From: Streptosporangium sp040640155
Lineage (GTDB): Bacteria; Actinomycetota; Actinomycetes; Streptosporangiales; Streptosporangiaceae
Reading direction: 5' to 3'
Assembly (NCBI RefSeq): GCF_040640155.1
Contig: NZ_JBFABE010000001.1
Span: forward strand, 266,991 to 330,990
Length of the DNA stretch: 64,000 nucleotides
The notes under the pieces were generated by a model. The model saw nothing but the letters and a program-made list of their open reading frames with translations, had not been told where the DNA came from and searched no databases. Positions 7,853 to 17,076 of the stretch are shown in pieces; position 1 is the stretch's first letter, and each line of letters begins with the position of its first letter. The translations under genes were made by a program, and so were the position numbers.

Positions 7853-9247
7853 GTGGATCCGCTGAAGGCTCTTGCTGACGCGGAGCGCAAGCCGTACTGG
7901 CTCGACAGTACGGCGAAACCGGAGCCGCTGCCGCGGCTCCTCGGTGACACGACGGCCGACCTGGCGGTGGTCGGCGGAGGCTTCTCGGGGCTCTGGGCGG
8001 CCCTGATGGCCAAGGAACGCGACCCGTCGCTGGACGTCGTCCTGCTGGAGGGGCGCCGGGTCGGATGGGCGGCGTCGGGCCGCAACGGCGGCTTCGCGAT
8101 GGCCACGCTCACCCACGGCATCGCCAACGGGCTGGAGCGCTGGCCCGAGGAGATCGCCACGCTGGAACGCCTCGGCGTCGACAACCTCGACGAGATCGGC
8201 GAGGCCGTCGAACGGTACGGCATCGACTGCGGCTACCGGCGCACCGGCGAGCTGCACGTGGCCACCGAGCCGTGGCAGCTGGAGGAGATGAACCGGCACG
8301 TCGAGATCGCCCGCGAGATGGGCTCCCGCGTCGACGTCCTGGACACCGAGCAGGTCCGGGCGGAGGTGAACTCGCCCACCTACATCGGCGGCCACTGGGA
8401 GCGCGACGGCTGCGCCATGATCGACCCCGCCCGGCTGGCCTGGGGGCTCCGGCAGGTCTGCCTCTCGCTGGGCGTGCGCGTCTTCGAGCGCACGCCGGTA
8501 CGGGCGATGAAGGACACCCCGACGAGCATGGACCTGATCACCCCGCACGGCACCGTCAGGGCGCGCAAGGTCGCCCTGGGCACCGGGGTGTTCCAGCCGC
8601 TGCTGCGGCGGCTGCGGCACTTCCTGGTGCCGGTCTACGACTACGCGCTGGTGACCGAGCCGCTCTCGGCCGACCGGCTCGCCTCGGTGGGCTGGCACAA
8701 CCGGCAGGGCGTCGGGGACGCGGCCAACCAGTTCCACTACTACCGGCTCACCGACGACGACCGGATCCTGTGGGGCGGCTACGACGCGGTCTACTACAAC
8801 GGCGGCATGATCAAGCCCGAGTACGAGCAGCGCGACGAGACCTTCGTCACGCTGGCCGAGCACTTCGCCACCACGTTCCCCCAGCTCGACGGGGTGCGCT
8901 TCACCCACCGGTGGGGCGGGGTGATCGACACCTGCAGCCGGTTCAGCGCCTTCTACGGCCGGTCGCACGGCGGGCGGGTCGCCTACGCCGCCGGGTACAC
9001 CGGCATGGGGGTCGGCGCGACCCGGTTCGGGGCCAACGTCATGCTCGACCTGCTCGCCGGAGAGCGGACCGAGCGGACCGAGCTGCGGATGGTGAAGGAG
9101 AAGCCCGTGCCGTTCCCGCCCGAGCCGGTCCGCTCGGCCGGGATCCAGATGACGCGCTGGTCGATCGCCCAGGCCGACCTGCACCAGGGCCGGCGCAACC
9201 TGTGGCTGCGCACCCTGGACCGGATGGGCCTGGGGTTCGACTCCTAG
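7853..9247 (+). CDS. FAD-dependent oxidoreductase (PuuB/DAO family), probable polyamine-linked oxidase
   Basis: A flavoprotein of 464 residues with an N-terminal dinucleotide fold (LAVVGGGFSGLWAAL, about 35-50), the next element VVLLEGRRVGWAASGRNGGF, and a C-terminal closing motif (YAAGYTGMGVGATRFGANVML). This is the DAO layout of gamma-glutamylputrescine or amine oxidases. GTG at 7853 is chosen because AGGGAA (7838-7843) lies nine bases before it; the GTG at 7844 is too close. It lies 186 bp after the permeases and may use its own promoter. It probably oxidises putrescine or a derivative to the aldehyde used by the dehydrogenase at the head of the cluster. Confidence 0.85.
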   Translation: MDPLKALADAERKPYWLDSTAKPEPLPRLLGDTTADLAVVGGGFSGLWAALMAKERDPSLDVVLLEGRRVGWAASGRNGGFAMATLTHGIANGLERWPEEIATLERLGVDNLDEIGEAVERYGIDCGYRRTGELHVATEPWQLEEMNRHVEIAREMGSRVDVLDTEQVRAEVNSPTYIGGHWERDGCAMIDPARLAWGLRQVCLSLGVRVFERTPVRAMKDTPTSMDLITPHGTVRARKVALGTGVFQPLLRRLRHFLVPVYDYALVTEPLSADRLASVGWHNRQGVGDAANQFHYYRLTDDDRILWGGYDAVYYNGGMIKPEYEQRDETFVTLAEHFATTFPQLDGVRFTHRWGGVIDTCSRFSAFYGRSHGGRVAYAAGYTGMGVGATRFGANVMLDLLAGERTERTELRMVKEKPVPFPPEPVRSAGIQMTRWSIAQADLHQGRRNLWLRTLDRMGLGFDS

Positions 9248-9270
9248 CGCCGCCGGACGCGGTCGCCGGA

Positions 9271-9311
9271 CGGTGTCCCGGAGCCCGGCCCCGGCCGGGG
9301 CCGGGACACCG
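9271..9311 (+). terminator. Large GC hairpin after the polyamine cluster
   Basis: CGGTGTCCCGG (9271-9281) pairs with CCGGGACACCG (9301-9311), and the intervening sequence holds a second self-complementary core (CCCCGGCCGGGG). It begins 24 bases after the oxidoreductase stop and has no U tract. I read it as the terminator of the cluster. Confidence 0.65.
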
Positions 9312-9340
9312 CCTCGCCGCGGCCCGTGCCGCGGTGCCCG

Positions 9341-9367
9341 TGCCTGCGGTGCCTGCGGTGCCTGCGG
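9341..9367. repeat. 9-bp tandem repeat, three units
   Basis: TGCCTGCGG is repeated exactly three times at 9341, 9350 and 9359, with degenerate copies on both sides, in the gap before the hydrolase gene. Confidence 0.75.
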
Positions 9368-9481
9368 TGCCCGTGCCCCGGTGACGTCCCCGATGATGCC
9401 CGTCCCCCGGTGATGCCCGTCCCCGCCGTGACCGGCGGGGACGTGTTGGCGTCCGCCCCGCGGGCCGTACAGACTTGCCCC

Positions 9482-10369
9482 ATGTCGGAACAGGTGACGT
9501 TCACCGTCGGAGGGGTCGAGCTCGTCGGAGACCTGAGGGTCCCGGCGGCGCCGGGACCGCATCCCGCCCTGGTCCTCACCGGGCCGTTCACCGGCACCCG
9601 CGACCAGGTGACCGGCCGGTACGCCGCCCGGCTGGCCGAGGCCGGCTACGCGACGCTGGCCTTCGACCACCGCAACTGGGGGGCGTCGGGCGGCGAGCCG
9701 CGCTGCCACGAGGACCCGCAGGGCAAGCTGGAGGACCTGCGGGCCGCCGTGTCGCTGCTGCGCTCGCGGCCCGAGGTGGACGGCGCCAGGATCGGCGCGG
9801 TCGGGATCTGCCTCGGCGGGGGCTACGCGCTGAGGTTCGCCGCGTTCGACCCCCGGGTGAGGGCGTTCGCGGGTGTCGCCGGGGCGTACAACAACCCCTA
9901 CGGCATGCGGGCCGGGATGTCGCCCGACGGGTACCGGCGGACGCTGGCCTCCCTCACCGAGGTGCTGGAACGCCAGGACGTGGGCGGCGGGACGGAGTAC
10001 CTGCCCGCGGTGGCCGAGGAGGGGGAGGCGGCCATGCCCGGCGACGAGCCGTGGGCCTACTACGGCACCTCGCGCGGCGCCTCGGAGCACTGGCGCAACA
10101 CGGTGACCAGGGCCTCGATCCGCGAGCTGGTCACCATGGACAACATGACGGGCGCCGACTTCCTGTCGCCCACGCCCGGCCTGATCGTGCACGGCGTGGT
10201 CGACCGGTTCTGCTCCCCGGAGGGCGCCGAGGAGGCCTACCGGCGGATGGACGAGCCCAAGAGGATCGTCTGGCTGGACAGCAAGGTCCACATCGACCTC
10301 TACGACTCCGAGCCGCACGTCACCCGGGCGGTCGAGGCCGTCGCCGCGTTCTTCGGCGAGCACCTCTGA
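9482..10369 (+). CDS. Dienelactone-hydrolase-like alpha/beta hydrolase
   Basis: A 295-residue cytoplasmic alpha/beta hydrolase. The nucleophile elbow reads GICLGGGYA, placing cysteine (about residue 110) where most hydrolases carry serine; that is the dienelactone hydrolase arrangement. The acid is probably the Asp in HGVVDRFCSP and the base the His in SKVHIDLYD. An oxyanion/cap region (FDHRNWGASGGEPR) is also typical. The ATG at 9482 follows a clear gap. It ends five bases before the next start, so the two genes are probably co-transcribed. The substrate is unknown. Confidence 0.82.
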   Translation: MSEQVTFTVGGVELVGDLRVPAAPGPHPALVLTGPFTGTRDQVTGRYAARLAEAGYATLAFDHRNWGASGGEPRCHEDPQGKLEDLRAAVSLLRSRPEVDGARIGAVGICLGGGYALRFAAFDPRVRAFAGVAGAYNNPYGMRAGMSPDGYRRTLASLTEVLERQDVGGGTEYLPAVAEEGEAAMPGDEPWAYYGTSRGASEHWRNTVTRASIRELVTMDNMTGADFLSPTPGLIVHGVVDRFCSPEGAEEAYRRMDEPKRIVWLDSKVHIDLYDSEPHVTRAVEAVAAFFGEHL

Positions 10370-10374
10370 ACGCC

Positions 10375-11517
10375 GTGTACGTCCTGGGGCTGGACGTCGG
10401 CGGGACGTCCTCGCGGGCGCTGCTGCTGGACGCCTCCGGGCGGCGGGCCGGGTACGGCCACGCCCCGGGCGGCAATCCCGCGGCCCACGGCAACGCCGCC
10501 GCCGTCGCCAACATCGGCCTGGCCCTGGAGTCCGCCCTGCGCGGGACGGACCCGGCCCTGGTGACCGGGGCGGTCGTCGGGCTGGCGGGCGCCGGCGCGC
10601 TGGACCGGCCCGTGTTCGACCGCATGTGGGCCGCGACGGGGCTGCGCGCCCGGCCCCGTCTCGTGGGCGACCTCGGCATCGCCTTCGCCGCCGGTACGGC
10701 GGAGCCGCACGGCACCGTGCTGATCGCCGGGACCGGGGCGATCGCCGCCTGGATCGAGGACGGCGAGCCGGTGGCCGTGGCCGACGGGCTCGGCTGGCTG
10801 CTGGGCGACCAGGGGTCGGGATTCTGGCTGGGCAGGCGGGCGGCCCGCGCCGCGGCCCGTGCCCTCGGCCGGGGCGACGCGGGCGGGACGCTGACCCGCC
10901 TGGTCATGGACGCCCTGCTGGACGACGCGCCGCCCCCTCCGGAGGCGACCGACCCGGAGACGTTCGTCCCGGGGGTGACCGGCCCGGAGGCGACCGGCCC
11001 GGAGGCGACCGGCCCGGAGGCGACCGGCCCGGAGGCGACGGACCCGAAGACGTCCGCCGCGGGGACGGCGGATCCGTGGGCGGCCGTTCCGGAAGGGGCG
11101 GCCGGTGAGCTGGGCGGCGGTGCGGGAGGGGAGATGCGGACGCTGGCGATCAGGCTGGTGGTCCGTGCCCAGTCGCGCCCCCCGCTGGAACTGGCCCGGC
11201 TCGCCCCGCTCGTCACGCGGGCGGCGACCGAGGGCGACCCGGCCGCCCTGGAGATCGTCTCCACCGCCGCCCGGCTGCTCTGCGAGACGGTGGCCGAGGT
11301 GCGCCCCGCGGACGCCACCGGCCCGGTCGTGCTGGCCGGTGGCGTGCTGGCCGCGGACGGGCCGGTCGGCGCCGCCGTACGGGAGAGGCTGGGCGCCGGG
11401 GTGGTGCGGGCGGGCGACGGCGCCGGGGCCGCGGCGTGGCTGGCCGGGCGGGAGGCGTTCGGCTGGGACCGGGCGACCGCGGCGCTGCTGCACGCCCGCG
11501 TCGTCTCCGGCCGATAG
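10375..11517 (+). CDS. BadF/BadG-type ATPase, probable (N-acetyl)glucosamine kinase
   Basis: A 380-residue ASKHA-fold kinase. It has the phosphate-1 loop LGLDVGGTSSRALL (about 4-17), phosphate-2 loop VLIAGTGAIAAW, GLGWLLGDQGSGFWLGRRA and a late adenosine motif VVLAGGVLAADGPV. These are hallmarks of eukaryotic-type GlcNAc kinases and actinobacterial glucosamine kinases. GTG at 10375, five bases after the hydrolase stop, is the plausible start. A low-complexity insertion (about 185-245) interrupts the second lobe and includes four exact GPEAT repeats. A role in amino-sugar salvage is plausible, and chitinases occur elsewhere in the window, but no transport genes adjoin it. Confidence 0.8.
   Translation: MYVLGLDVGGTSSRALLLDASGRRAGYGHAPGGNPAAHGNAAAVANIGLALESALRGTDPALVTGAVVGLAGAGALDRPVFDRMWAATGLRARPRLVGDLGIAFAAGTAEPHGTVLIAGTGAIAAWIEDGEPVAVADGLGWLLGDQGSGFWLGRRAARAAARALGRGDAGGTLTRLVMDALLDDAPPPPEATDPETFVPGVTGPEATGPEATGPEATGPEATDPKTSAAGTADPWAAVPEGAAGELGGGAGGEMRTLAIRLVVRAQSRPPLELARLAPLVTRAATEGDPAALEIVSTAARLLCETVAEVRPADATGPVVLAGGVLAADGPVGAAVRERLGAGVVRAGDGAGAAAWLAGREAFGWDRATAALLHARVVSGR
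10981..11040 (+). repeat. 15-bp in-frame tandem repeat, four units
   Basis: GGCCCGGAGGCGACC is repeated at 10981, 10996, 11011 and 11026, the last with one change. The units encode GPEAT inside the kinase insertion. The near identity implies recent expansion. Confidence 0.9.
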
Positions 11518-11592
11518 GCGCCGCGCGGACCGGACGGGCTGCGGGGCGGGGCGGGAGGGGGGAGGGCCGAGCGGAACCCGCGCCCGCGTACA

Positions 11593-11604
11593 TACATCGA
11601 TGTA
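11593..11604. promoter_or_regulatory. Perfect palindrome TACATCGATGTA upstream of the DUF418 gene
   Basis: A 12-bp perfect palindrome lies 8-70 bases before the two possible starts of the next gene. A wider CGTACAT/ATGTACG pair overlaps it. It could be a repressor operator; no factor can be named. Confidence 0.4.
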
Positions 11605-11663
11605 CGCCCCGGATGGGTCTGCGCGACGATGTCCCGGCCCCCGTCGCCCGCGATCGTGGAAGG

Positions 11664-12830
11664 GTGACACGACGCCGTATAGAAGTGCTCGACCTGCTCC
11701 GGGGCCTCGCCATCGCAGGCACCCTGGGCACGAACATCTGGATCTTCACCGATCCCGGGGGCCCTGCGGAGGTCCTGAACGCGCTGGGCTCGACCGGGAC
11801 GGCGGAGACCCTCCTCCGCTTCCTCACCAACGGCAAGTTCCTGGCGCTGCTCACCCTGCTCTTCGGGGTCGGGCTGGAACTGCAGTACCGCTCGGCCGCG
11901 CGCCGGAACGCGCCCTGGCCGGGCTGGTACCTCTGGCGGGCCGGGCTGCTGTTCGTCGAGGGCCTGATCCACTATCTGCTGATCTTCGAGTTCGACGTGC
12001 TCATGGGGTACGCGCTGACCTCCGTCATCGTGGCGTACCTGATCGGCAGGAGCGACCGGGTGATCACGGTGTGGATGGTCACGGTGGGGTCGGTGTTCAC
12101 CGTGCTGACGGGCCTGCTCACCGCCGGCATGCTCGCCGCCGGGACGGACACGGGCACGCCCTCGGCGCCCTCCACGCTCTTCTCCGACGGGAGCTACCCC
12201 GAGCAGGTCGCCGCCCGGCTCCAGTCGATGGGCTTCTACCGCATGGAGATCGTCGTCATCGTCCCGCTGGGCATCGTGCTGTTCCTGCTCGGCTCCCGGC
12301 TGATGCGCGCCGGGGTGTTCGAGGACTCCGCGCGCGGCACCGCGCTCCGCCGGAGGCTCATGGTCGCCGGGCTGGCCGTGGGCCTGCCGCTGAACCTGCT
12401 CACCTCCTTCGCCGGACCCGGCTGGTTCCTGGTGGACCGCTACCTGCTGCCCCCGCTGGTGGCGCTGGGCCTGCTCGGCCTCGTCGTGACCGTCGCGCTG
12501 CGGATGACCGGCGCCCCCGGCGTGCTGCGGCGAGGGCTGAACAACGTCGGCCGTACCGCGCTGAGCTGCTACATCCTTCAGAACCTGGTCGCCTCCGCGC
12601 TCTGCTACGGCTGGGGACTCGGCCTGGCCGCGCGCTTCGCCGACCTGCGGCCCTGGTGGGTACCGGTGGCCTGGCTGGGCATCTGCGCGCTCTTCATGAC
12701 GCTGTCCACGCTCTGGCTGCGGCGCTTCGAGCGAGGCCCGGTCGAGGCGCTCTGGCAGTGGGCCTACCTGGCGCCCCAGAGGCGCTCGAAGGGCTCCGAC
12801 GGGAACGAGCGGGTTCCCGCCGGCCGGTGA
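11664..12830 (+). CDS. DUF418 (YeiB-like) integral membrane protein
   Basis: A membrane protein of about 388 residues with around eight to ten hydrophobic segments. The N-terminal signature RRIEVLDLLRGLAIAGTL...NIW and the LLTLLFGVGL segment mark the YeiB/DUF418 family. The C-terminal third holds the conserved NNVGRTALSCYILQNL stretch. GTG at 11664 fits the usual N-terminus, though GGAAGG directly abuts it; ATG at 11613 would add 17 residues. The family belongs to a clan of membrane acyltransferase-like proteins, with no settled function. It is convergent with the kinase-WD40 gene. Confidence 0.82.
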   Translation: MTRRRIEVLDLLRGLAIAGTLGTNIWIFTDPGGPAEVLNALGSTGTAETLLRFLTNGKFLALLTLLFGVGLELQYRSAARRNAPWPGWYLWRAGLLFVEGLIHYLLIFEFDVLMGYALTSVIVAYLIGRSDRVITVWMVTVGSVFTVLTGLLTAGMLAAGTDTGTPSAPSTLFSDGSYPEQVAARLQSMGFYRMEIVVIVPLGIVLFLLGSRLMRAGVFEDSARGTALRRRLMVAGLAVGLPLNLLTSFAGPGWFLVDRYLLPPLVALGLLGLVVTVALRMTGAPGVLRRGLNNVGRTALSCYILQNLVASALCYGWGLGLAARFADLRPWWVPVAWLGICALFMTLSTLWLRRFERGPVEALWQWAYLAPQRRSKGSDGNERVPAGR

Positions 12831-12867
12831 CGCGACGCTCCGCGCCCGGCGGGCCCGCGCCGGCCGG

Positions 12868-14937
12868 TCAGGAGACCTTCCACAGGATCACCTGGCGGTC
12901 CTCGCCCGCGGTGGCGAGGGTCCTCCCGTCCGGGCTGAAGGCCACCGACCACACCGAGCCGGTGTGGCCGGTGAGCGGGTCGCCGACGGCCCGCCGGGTG
13001 CGCGCGTCCCACAGCCGGACGACGGAGCCGGTGCCCACGGCCAGGGTGCCGCCGTCCGGGCTGAACGCGAGGGAGTGGATCTCCCCCGGATGGCCGGTGA
13101 GCGCGGCGCCGACCGGGCGGCGGGTCGCCACGTCCCAGACGACCACCGTCCTGTCGTCGCCCCCGGTGGCCAGAGTCTTCCCGTCGGGGCTGAAGGTCAG
13201 TGACCGCACCGGCCCGGTGTGACCCATGAGCGAGTCGCCGACCGACTCCCGGGTCGCCGCGTCCCACAGGATCGCCGTCCGGTCGTCGCCCCCGGTGGCG
13301 AGGGTCTTGCCGTCCGGGCTGAACGCCACCGACTGCACCCAGTTGTCGTGCAGGGCGAGGGGCTCGCCGAGCGCCTGCCGGGTCGCCGCCTCCCACACGA
13401 TCACCGTGTTGTCGGCGCTTCCGGTGGCGAACGTGGTGCCGTCGGGGTTGAAGGCCACCGACCGTATCCAGCCGGTGTGGCCGGTGAGCGGGCCGCCGAC
13501 GGGCCGCCAGGTCGCCGTGTCCCACATGACCAGCGTGTGGTCACCGGGGTCGGTCCCCTTCCCGTTGTTGCCGCCGGCGGCCAGGACCCTGCCGTCCGGG
13601 CTGAACGCCACCGCCTCCACCGCCCGGGTGTGGCCGGTGAGCGGGGTGCCGACCGGGCGCCGGGTCGCCGCGTCCCAGATGATCACCGCGCCGTCGCCGC
13701 CCCCGCTGGCCAGGACCCTGCCGTCCGGGCTGAACGCCACCGCGTTCACCGTCTCGGTGTGACCCTTGAGGTGGGCGACGGCCGTCACCGTCACGGCGCC
13801 CGTCGCGGACCGGAGCAGGTAGACCGAGGTCGCCACGGCCAGGACCACCACGGCCGCCGCGACGATCACGGGGCGGAACCTGCGCCGGGAGGCGCTCCCG
13901 CCGAGCCGCCCGCCCGCGCGGGTGGGTGGTGTCGCGCCGGGCGGCGGGGGAGCGGGCGCCTCGGCCAGCGGGAGGGGGGCCGGATCGGCCGAGGCCGGAG
14001 GGACCGACGCGCCGGAGACGAGGAGGGCGGTGACCGGGGCGTCGTCGTGACGCGGTCCCGCCCCGGCGGAGGGCTCCCCGTCGTCCCGGTGCCCGGCGGA
14101 GGGCACGCCGGACACCGGGACGGCGGCGATCCCGGCGAGCATCTCGGCGGCCTGGGAACCGGTGAGACGCCGGGCGGGCTCCTTGCGCAGCAGCCCCTCC
14201 AGGAGGGGGGCGAGGGGACCGGCGTGCACGGGCGGGTCGGGCGGCCGGGTGACGATCGAGACGTATATCGACGCGAGCGTCGCACCGGCGAACGGCCGGC
14301 GGCCCTCGACCGCGGTGTACAGGGTGGCGCCCAGCGACCACAGGTCCGACGCGGCGGTGGCCGGATGGCCGTTGATCTGCTCGGGGGAGATGAAGGCCGG
14401 GGTGCCCAGGGTGGCGCCCGCGGCGGTGAGGGTGGCGTCCCCCTCGACGGCGGCGATGCCGAAGTCGGTCAGCACGACCCGTTCGCCTTCGAGCAGGACG
14501 TTGGCGGGCTTGATGTCGCGGTGGGTGATCCCGGTGGCGTGCGCGACCCTCAGCGCCGCGAGGAGCCGCGTCCCGATCTCCGCCACCTCCGCCGGCGGCA
14601 GGCGCCCGCGGGTCCTCAGGACCGCCTCCAGCGACGGCCCGTGGACGATCTCCGTCACGATCCAGGGGCTGCCGTCGGCCTCGACGACGTGGTCGTGAAC
14701 GGTGATGATCGCCGGATGTTTCAGCCGCGCCGCGGCCCGCGCCTCGCGTTGCACCCGTTTGTGCAGGGTCTCGCGTTCCGCACGGTCCAGGTGGTCGGGG
14801 AGGGTGAGCTGCTTGATCGCCACCTCGCGGTGCAGGCTCTCGTCCCTCGCGCGCCACACCGTGCCCATCCCGCCGCGGCCGAGCACCTCCACCAGCCGGT
14901 ATCGTCCGGCGACCAGCCTTCCGGTGTCATTCGCCAC
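12868..14937 (-). CDS. Serine/threonine protein kinase with C-terminal WD40 beta-propeller
   Basis: A 689-residue Hanks-type kinase. The catalytic domain (about 10-270) has the glycine loop GRGGMG, Lys42 in VAIKQ, catalytic HRDIKPAN (Asp141) and DFG (158-160), so it should be active. A Pro/Ala-rich linker follows, then a single membrane segment (about 353-375), then seven WD40 repeats (about 385-689) with AVAFSPDG and VIIWDAATRRPVG motifs, enough for one propeller. The kinase should face the cytoplasm and the propeller the outside. In place of PASTA domains it carries a protein-binding sensor. It is a single gene with no visible substrate partner. Confidence 0.93.
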   Translation of the reverse strand: MANDTGRLVAGRYRLVEVLGRGGMGTVWRARDESLHREVAIKQLTLPDHLDRAERETLHKRVQREARAAARLKHPAIITVHDHVVEADGSPWIVTEIVHGPSLEAVLRTRGRLPPAEVAEIGTRLLAALRVAHATGITHRDIKPANVLLEGERVVLTDFGIAAVEGDATLTAAGATLGTPAFISPEQINGHPATAASDLWSLGATLYTAVEGRRPFAGATLASIYVSIVTRPPDPPVHAGPLAPLLEGLLRKEPARRLTGSQAAEMLAGIAAVPVSGVPSAGHRDDGEPSAGAGPRHDDAPVTALLVSGASVPPASADPAPLPLAEAPAPPPPGATPPTRAGGRLGGSASRRRFRPVIVAAAVVVLAVATSVYLLRSATGAVTVTAVAHLKGHTETVNAVAFSPDGRVLASGGGDGAVIIWDAATRRPVGTPLTGHTRAVEAVAFSPDGRVLAAGGNNGKGTDPGDHTLVMWDTATWRPVGGPLTGHTGWIRSVAFNPDGTTFATGSADNTVIVWEAATRQALGEPLALHDNWVQSVAFSPDGKTLATGGDDRTAILWDAATRESVGDSLMGHTGPVRSLTFSPDGKTLATGGDDRTVVVWDVATRRPVGAALTGHPGEIHSLAFSPDGGTLAVGTGSVVRLWDARTRRAVGDPLTGHTGSVWSVAFSPDGRTLATAGEDRQVILWKVS

Positions 14938-15045
14938 GACAAGACCCTAATGACGGTACGGCCCCGGCAGGGACGGTACGGAACCGATCGTGACCGTGCC
15001 GATGCGGGGCGCCCCCCGAGCCGCCGCGTGCGGGCGGCGGGCGGG

Positions 15046-16950
15046 TCACCGCGGCCGCCCGTCCTCGGCGGGGCGGCGGCGTCCGATGATCGGGCGCAGC
15101 GCGTCCAGCACGGCCGGGTCCTCGATGGTCGAGGGGACGGGCTCGTCGGCGCCCTCGGCGATGCCGCGCATGGTCTTGCGCAGGATCTTCCCCGACCGGG
15201 TCTTCGGCAGCGCCGGGACCACGTCCACCTGCCGGAAGGCCGCCACCGCGCCCACCTGGTCGCGTACGGCGGAGACCAGTTCGGCGCGCAGGGTCTCCGG
15301 GGTGATCGCCGCCCCGCTCTTGAGCACCACGAAGCCGCGCGGGACCTGCCCCTTGAGCTCGTCGGCCACCCCGATCACCGCGCACTCGGCCACCGCCGGG
15401 TGCGCGGCGAGCACCGCCTCCATGGACCCGGTGGACAGCCGGTGACCGGCCACGTTGATCACGTCGTCCGTGCGTCCCATCACGTACAGGTAGCCGTCCT
15501 CGTCGCGGTGGCCGCCGTCGCCGGTCAGGTAGTGGCCGGGGAAGGCCGACAGGTAGGACCTCACGTAGCGCTCGTCGTCCTGCCAGAGCGTGGGGAGCGT
15601 TCCGGGCGGCAGCGGCAGCCGGACGCAGATCGCCCCCTCCTCGCCCGGGGCGCACTCCTCGCCCGAGGCACGCAGCACGCGCACGTCGTAGCCGGGAACG
15701 GGCACGCCGGGGGAGCCCGGCTTGATCGGCATGGGGTCCAGGCCGCGCAGGCCGGCCGCGACGGGCCAGCCGGTCTCGGTCTGCCACCAGTGGTCGACGA
15801 CCGGGACGCCGAGCCTGTCCGCCGCCCAGTGGTAGGTGTCGGGGTCCAGGCGCTCCCCGGCCAGGAACAGCGTCCGCAGCGACGAGACGTCGTGGTCGCG
15901 CAGCAGCAGCGCCTCCGGGTCGGCCCGGCGGATCGCCCGGAACGCGGTCGGAGCGGTGAACAGCGCGTTCACCCGGTGCTCGGCGATCACCCGCCAGAAC
16001 GCGCCCGCGTCGGGGGTGCCGACCGGCTTGCCCTCGTACAGCACGGTCGTGGCGCCGCGCAGCAGCGGGCCGTACACGATGTAGGAGTGCCCGACCACCC
16101 AGCCGACGTCGGAGGCCGCCCAGAACACGTCGCCCGGCGCGACGTCGTAGACGTTGGCCATGCTCCACAGCAGCGCCACCGCGTGCCCGCCGTTGTCGCG
16201 CACCACGCCCTTGGGCGTCCCGGTGGTGCCGCTGGTGTAGAGGATGTACAGCGGGTCGGTCGCCTTGACCGGCACGCACCCGGCCGGTTCGGCCCTCGTC
16301 ATCGCGTCCGCCCAGTCGACGTCGCGACCCGGCACGAGCTCGGCGGGCGCCTGCTCGCGCCGGAGGATCACGCAGTGCGCGGGCGCGTGCCCGGCCAGCT
16401 CCAGCGCGACGTCGAGCATCGGCTTGTACGGCACCACGCGCGAGGGCTCGATCCCGCAGGAGGCCGAGACCACCACCCTGGGCCGCGCGTCGTCGATCCT
16501 GGCAGCCAGCTCCTTGGGCGCGAACCCGCCGAACACCACCGAGTGGACCGCCCCCAGCCGCGCGCACGCCAGCATCGCGATCACCGCCTCGGGCACCATC
16601 GGCATGTAGACCACCACGCGGTCGCCCTGCTCCACGCCGAGGGAGCGCAGCACCCCGGCGAACCTCGCGACCTCGTCGCGCAGGGCGGCGTAGGTGTACC
16701 GCCCGCCGGCCCCGGTCACCGGGCTGTCGTACACCAGCGCGAGCCGGTCGCCGTGACCCGCCTCGACGTGCCGGTCCAGCGCGTTGTGGCAGGTGTTCAG
16801 CTCCCCGTCGGGGAACCAGCGGTAGAAGGGCGGCGCCCCGGCGTCCAGGATCTCGCGCGGGGGCCTGCTCCAGTCGACCGCCTCGGCGGCCTCGGCCCAG
16901 AAGTCCTCGGGATCGGCGATGCTGCGGGCGAAGGCGTCGGCGTAGGACAT
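15046..16950 (-). CDS. prpE: Propionyl-CoA synthetase-like acyl-CoA ligase (PrpE)
   Basis: A 634-residue adenylate-forming ligase of the acetyl/propionyl-CoA synthetase branch. It has the N-terminal ACAS segment FYRWFPDGELNTCHNALDRH, P-loop YTSGTTGTPKG, WWQTETGWP, GRTDDVINVAGHRLSTG hinge region and the catalytic lysine in PKTRSGKILRK near the C-terminus. The ATASDVGWVVGHSYIVY-type region and overall length favour PrpE over Acs. It would activate propionate (or acetate) to the acyl-CoA in the cytoplasm. It stands alone on the minus strand between the kinase and the HAD/ATPase gene. Confidence 0.88.
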   Translation of the reverse strand: MSYADAFARSIADPEDFWAEAAEAVDWSRPPREILDAGAPPFYRWFPDGELNTCHNALDRHVEAGHGDRLALVYDSPVTGAGGRYTYAALRDEVARFAGVLRSLGVEQGDRVVVYMPMVPEAVIAMLACARLGAVHSVVFGGFAPKELAARIDDARPRVVVSASCGIEPSRVVPYKPMLDVALELAGHAPAHCVILRREQAPAELVPGRDVDWADAMTRAEPAGCVPVKATDPLYILYTSGTTGTPKGVVRDNGGHAVALLWSMANVYDVAPGDVFWAASDVGWVVGHSYIVYGPLLRGATTVLYEGKPVGTPDAGAFWRVIAEHRVNALFTAPTAFRAIRRADPEALLLRDHDVSSLRTLFLAGERLDPDTYHWAADRLGVPVVDHWWQTETGWPVAAGLRGLDPMPIKPGSPGVPVPGYDVRVLRASGEECAPGEEGAICVRLPLPPGTLPTLWQDDERYVRSYLSAFPGHYLTGDGGHRDEDGYLYVMGRTDDVINVAGHRLSTGSMEAVLAAHPAVAECAVIGVADELKGQVPRGFVVLKSGAAITPETLRAELVSAVRDQVGAVAAFRQVDVVPALPKTRSGKILRKTMRGIAEGADEPVPSTIEDPAVLDALRPIIGRRRPAEDGRPR

Positions 16951-16992
16951 CAGGCCATCATGCTCTTCCGGGGTCTCCCGGTCGAGATCCCT

Positions 16993-17042
16993 CTCCGGCC
17001 CGGCGCCCCGCCCGGCGCCCCGCCCGGGGCGCCGGGCCGGAG
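16993..17042 (-). terminator. 18-bp-stem hairpin after the HAD/ATPase fusion gene
   Basis: The 18 bases at 16993-17010 are an exact reverse complement of 17025-17042, with a 14-base loop that itself repeats part of the stem. It lies 35 bases past the stop of the minus-strand gene that ends at 17077. It is one of the strongest hairpins here and a likely terminator despite lacking a U tract. Confidence 0.75.
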
Positions 17043-17076
17043 GCCGGAACGCCGGTCCCGCGGTCCGGACGTCAGG

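Noticed and set aside
7832..10363. A minus-strand open frame of 843 codons
   Set aside because: It is antisense to the FAD oxidoreductase and the hydrolase, both with intact catalytic motifs. Its composition (Arg/Gly/Val-rich) is typical of a shadow frame.
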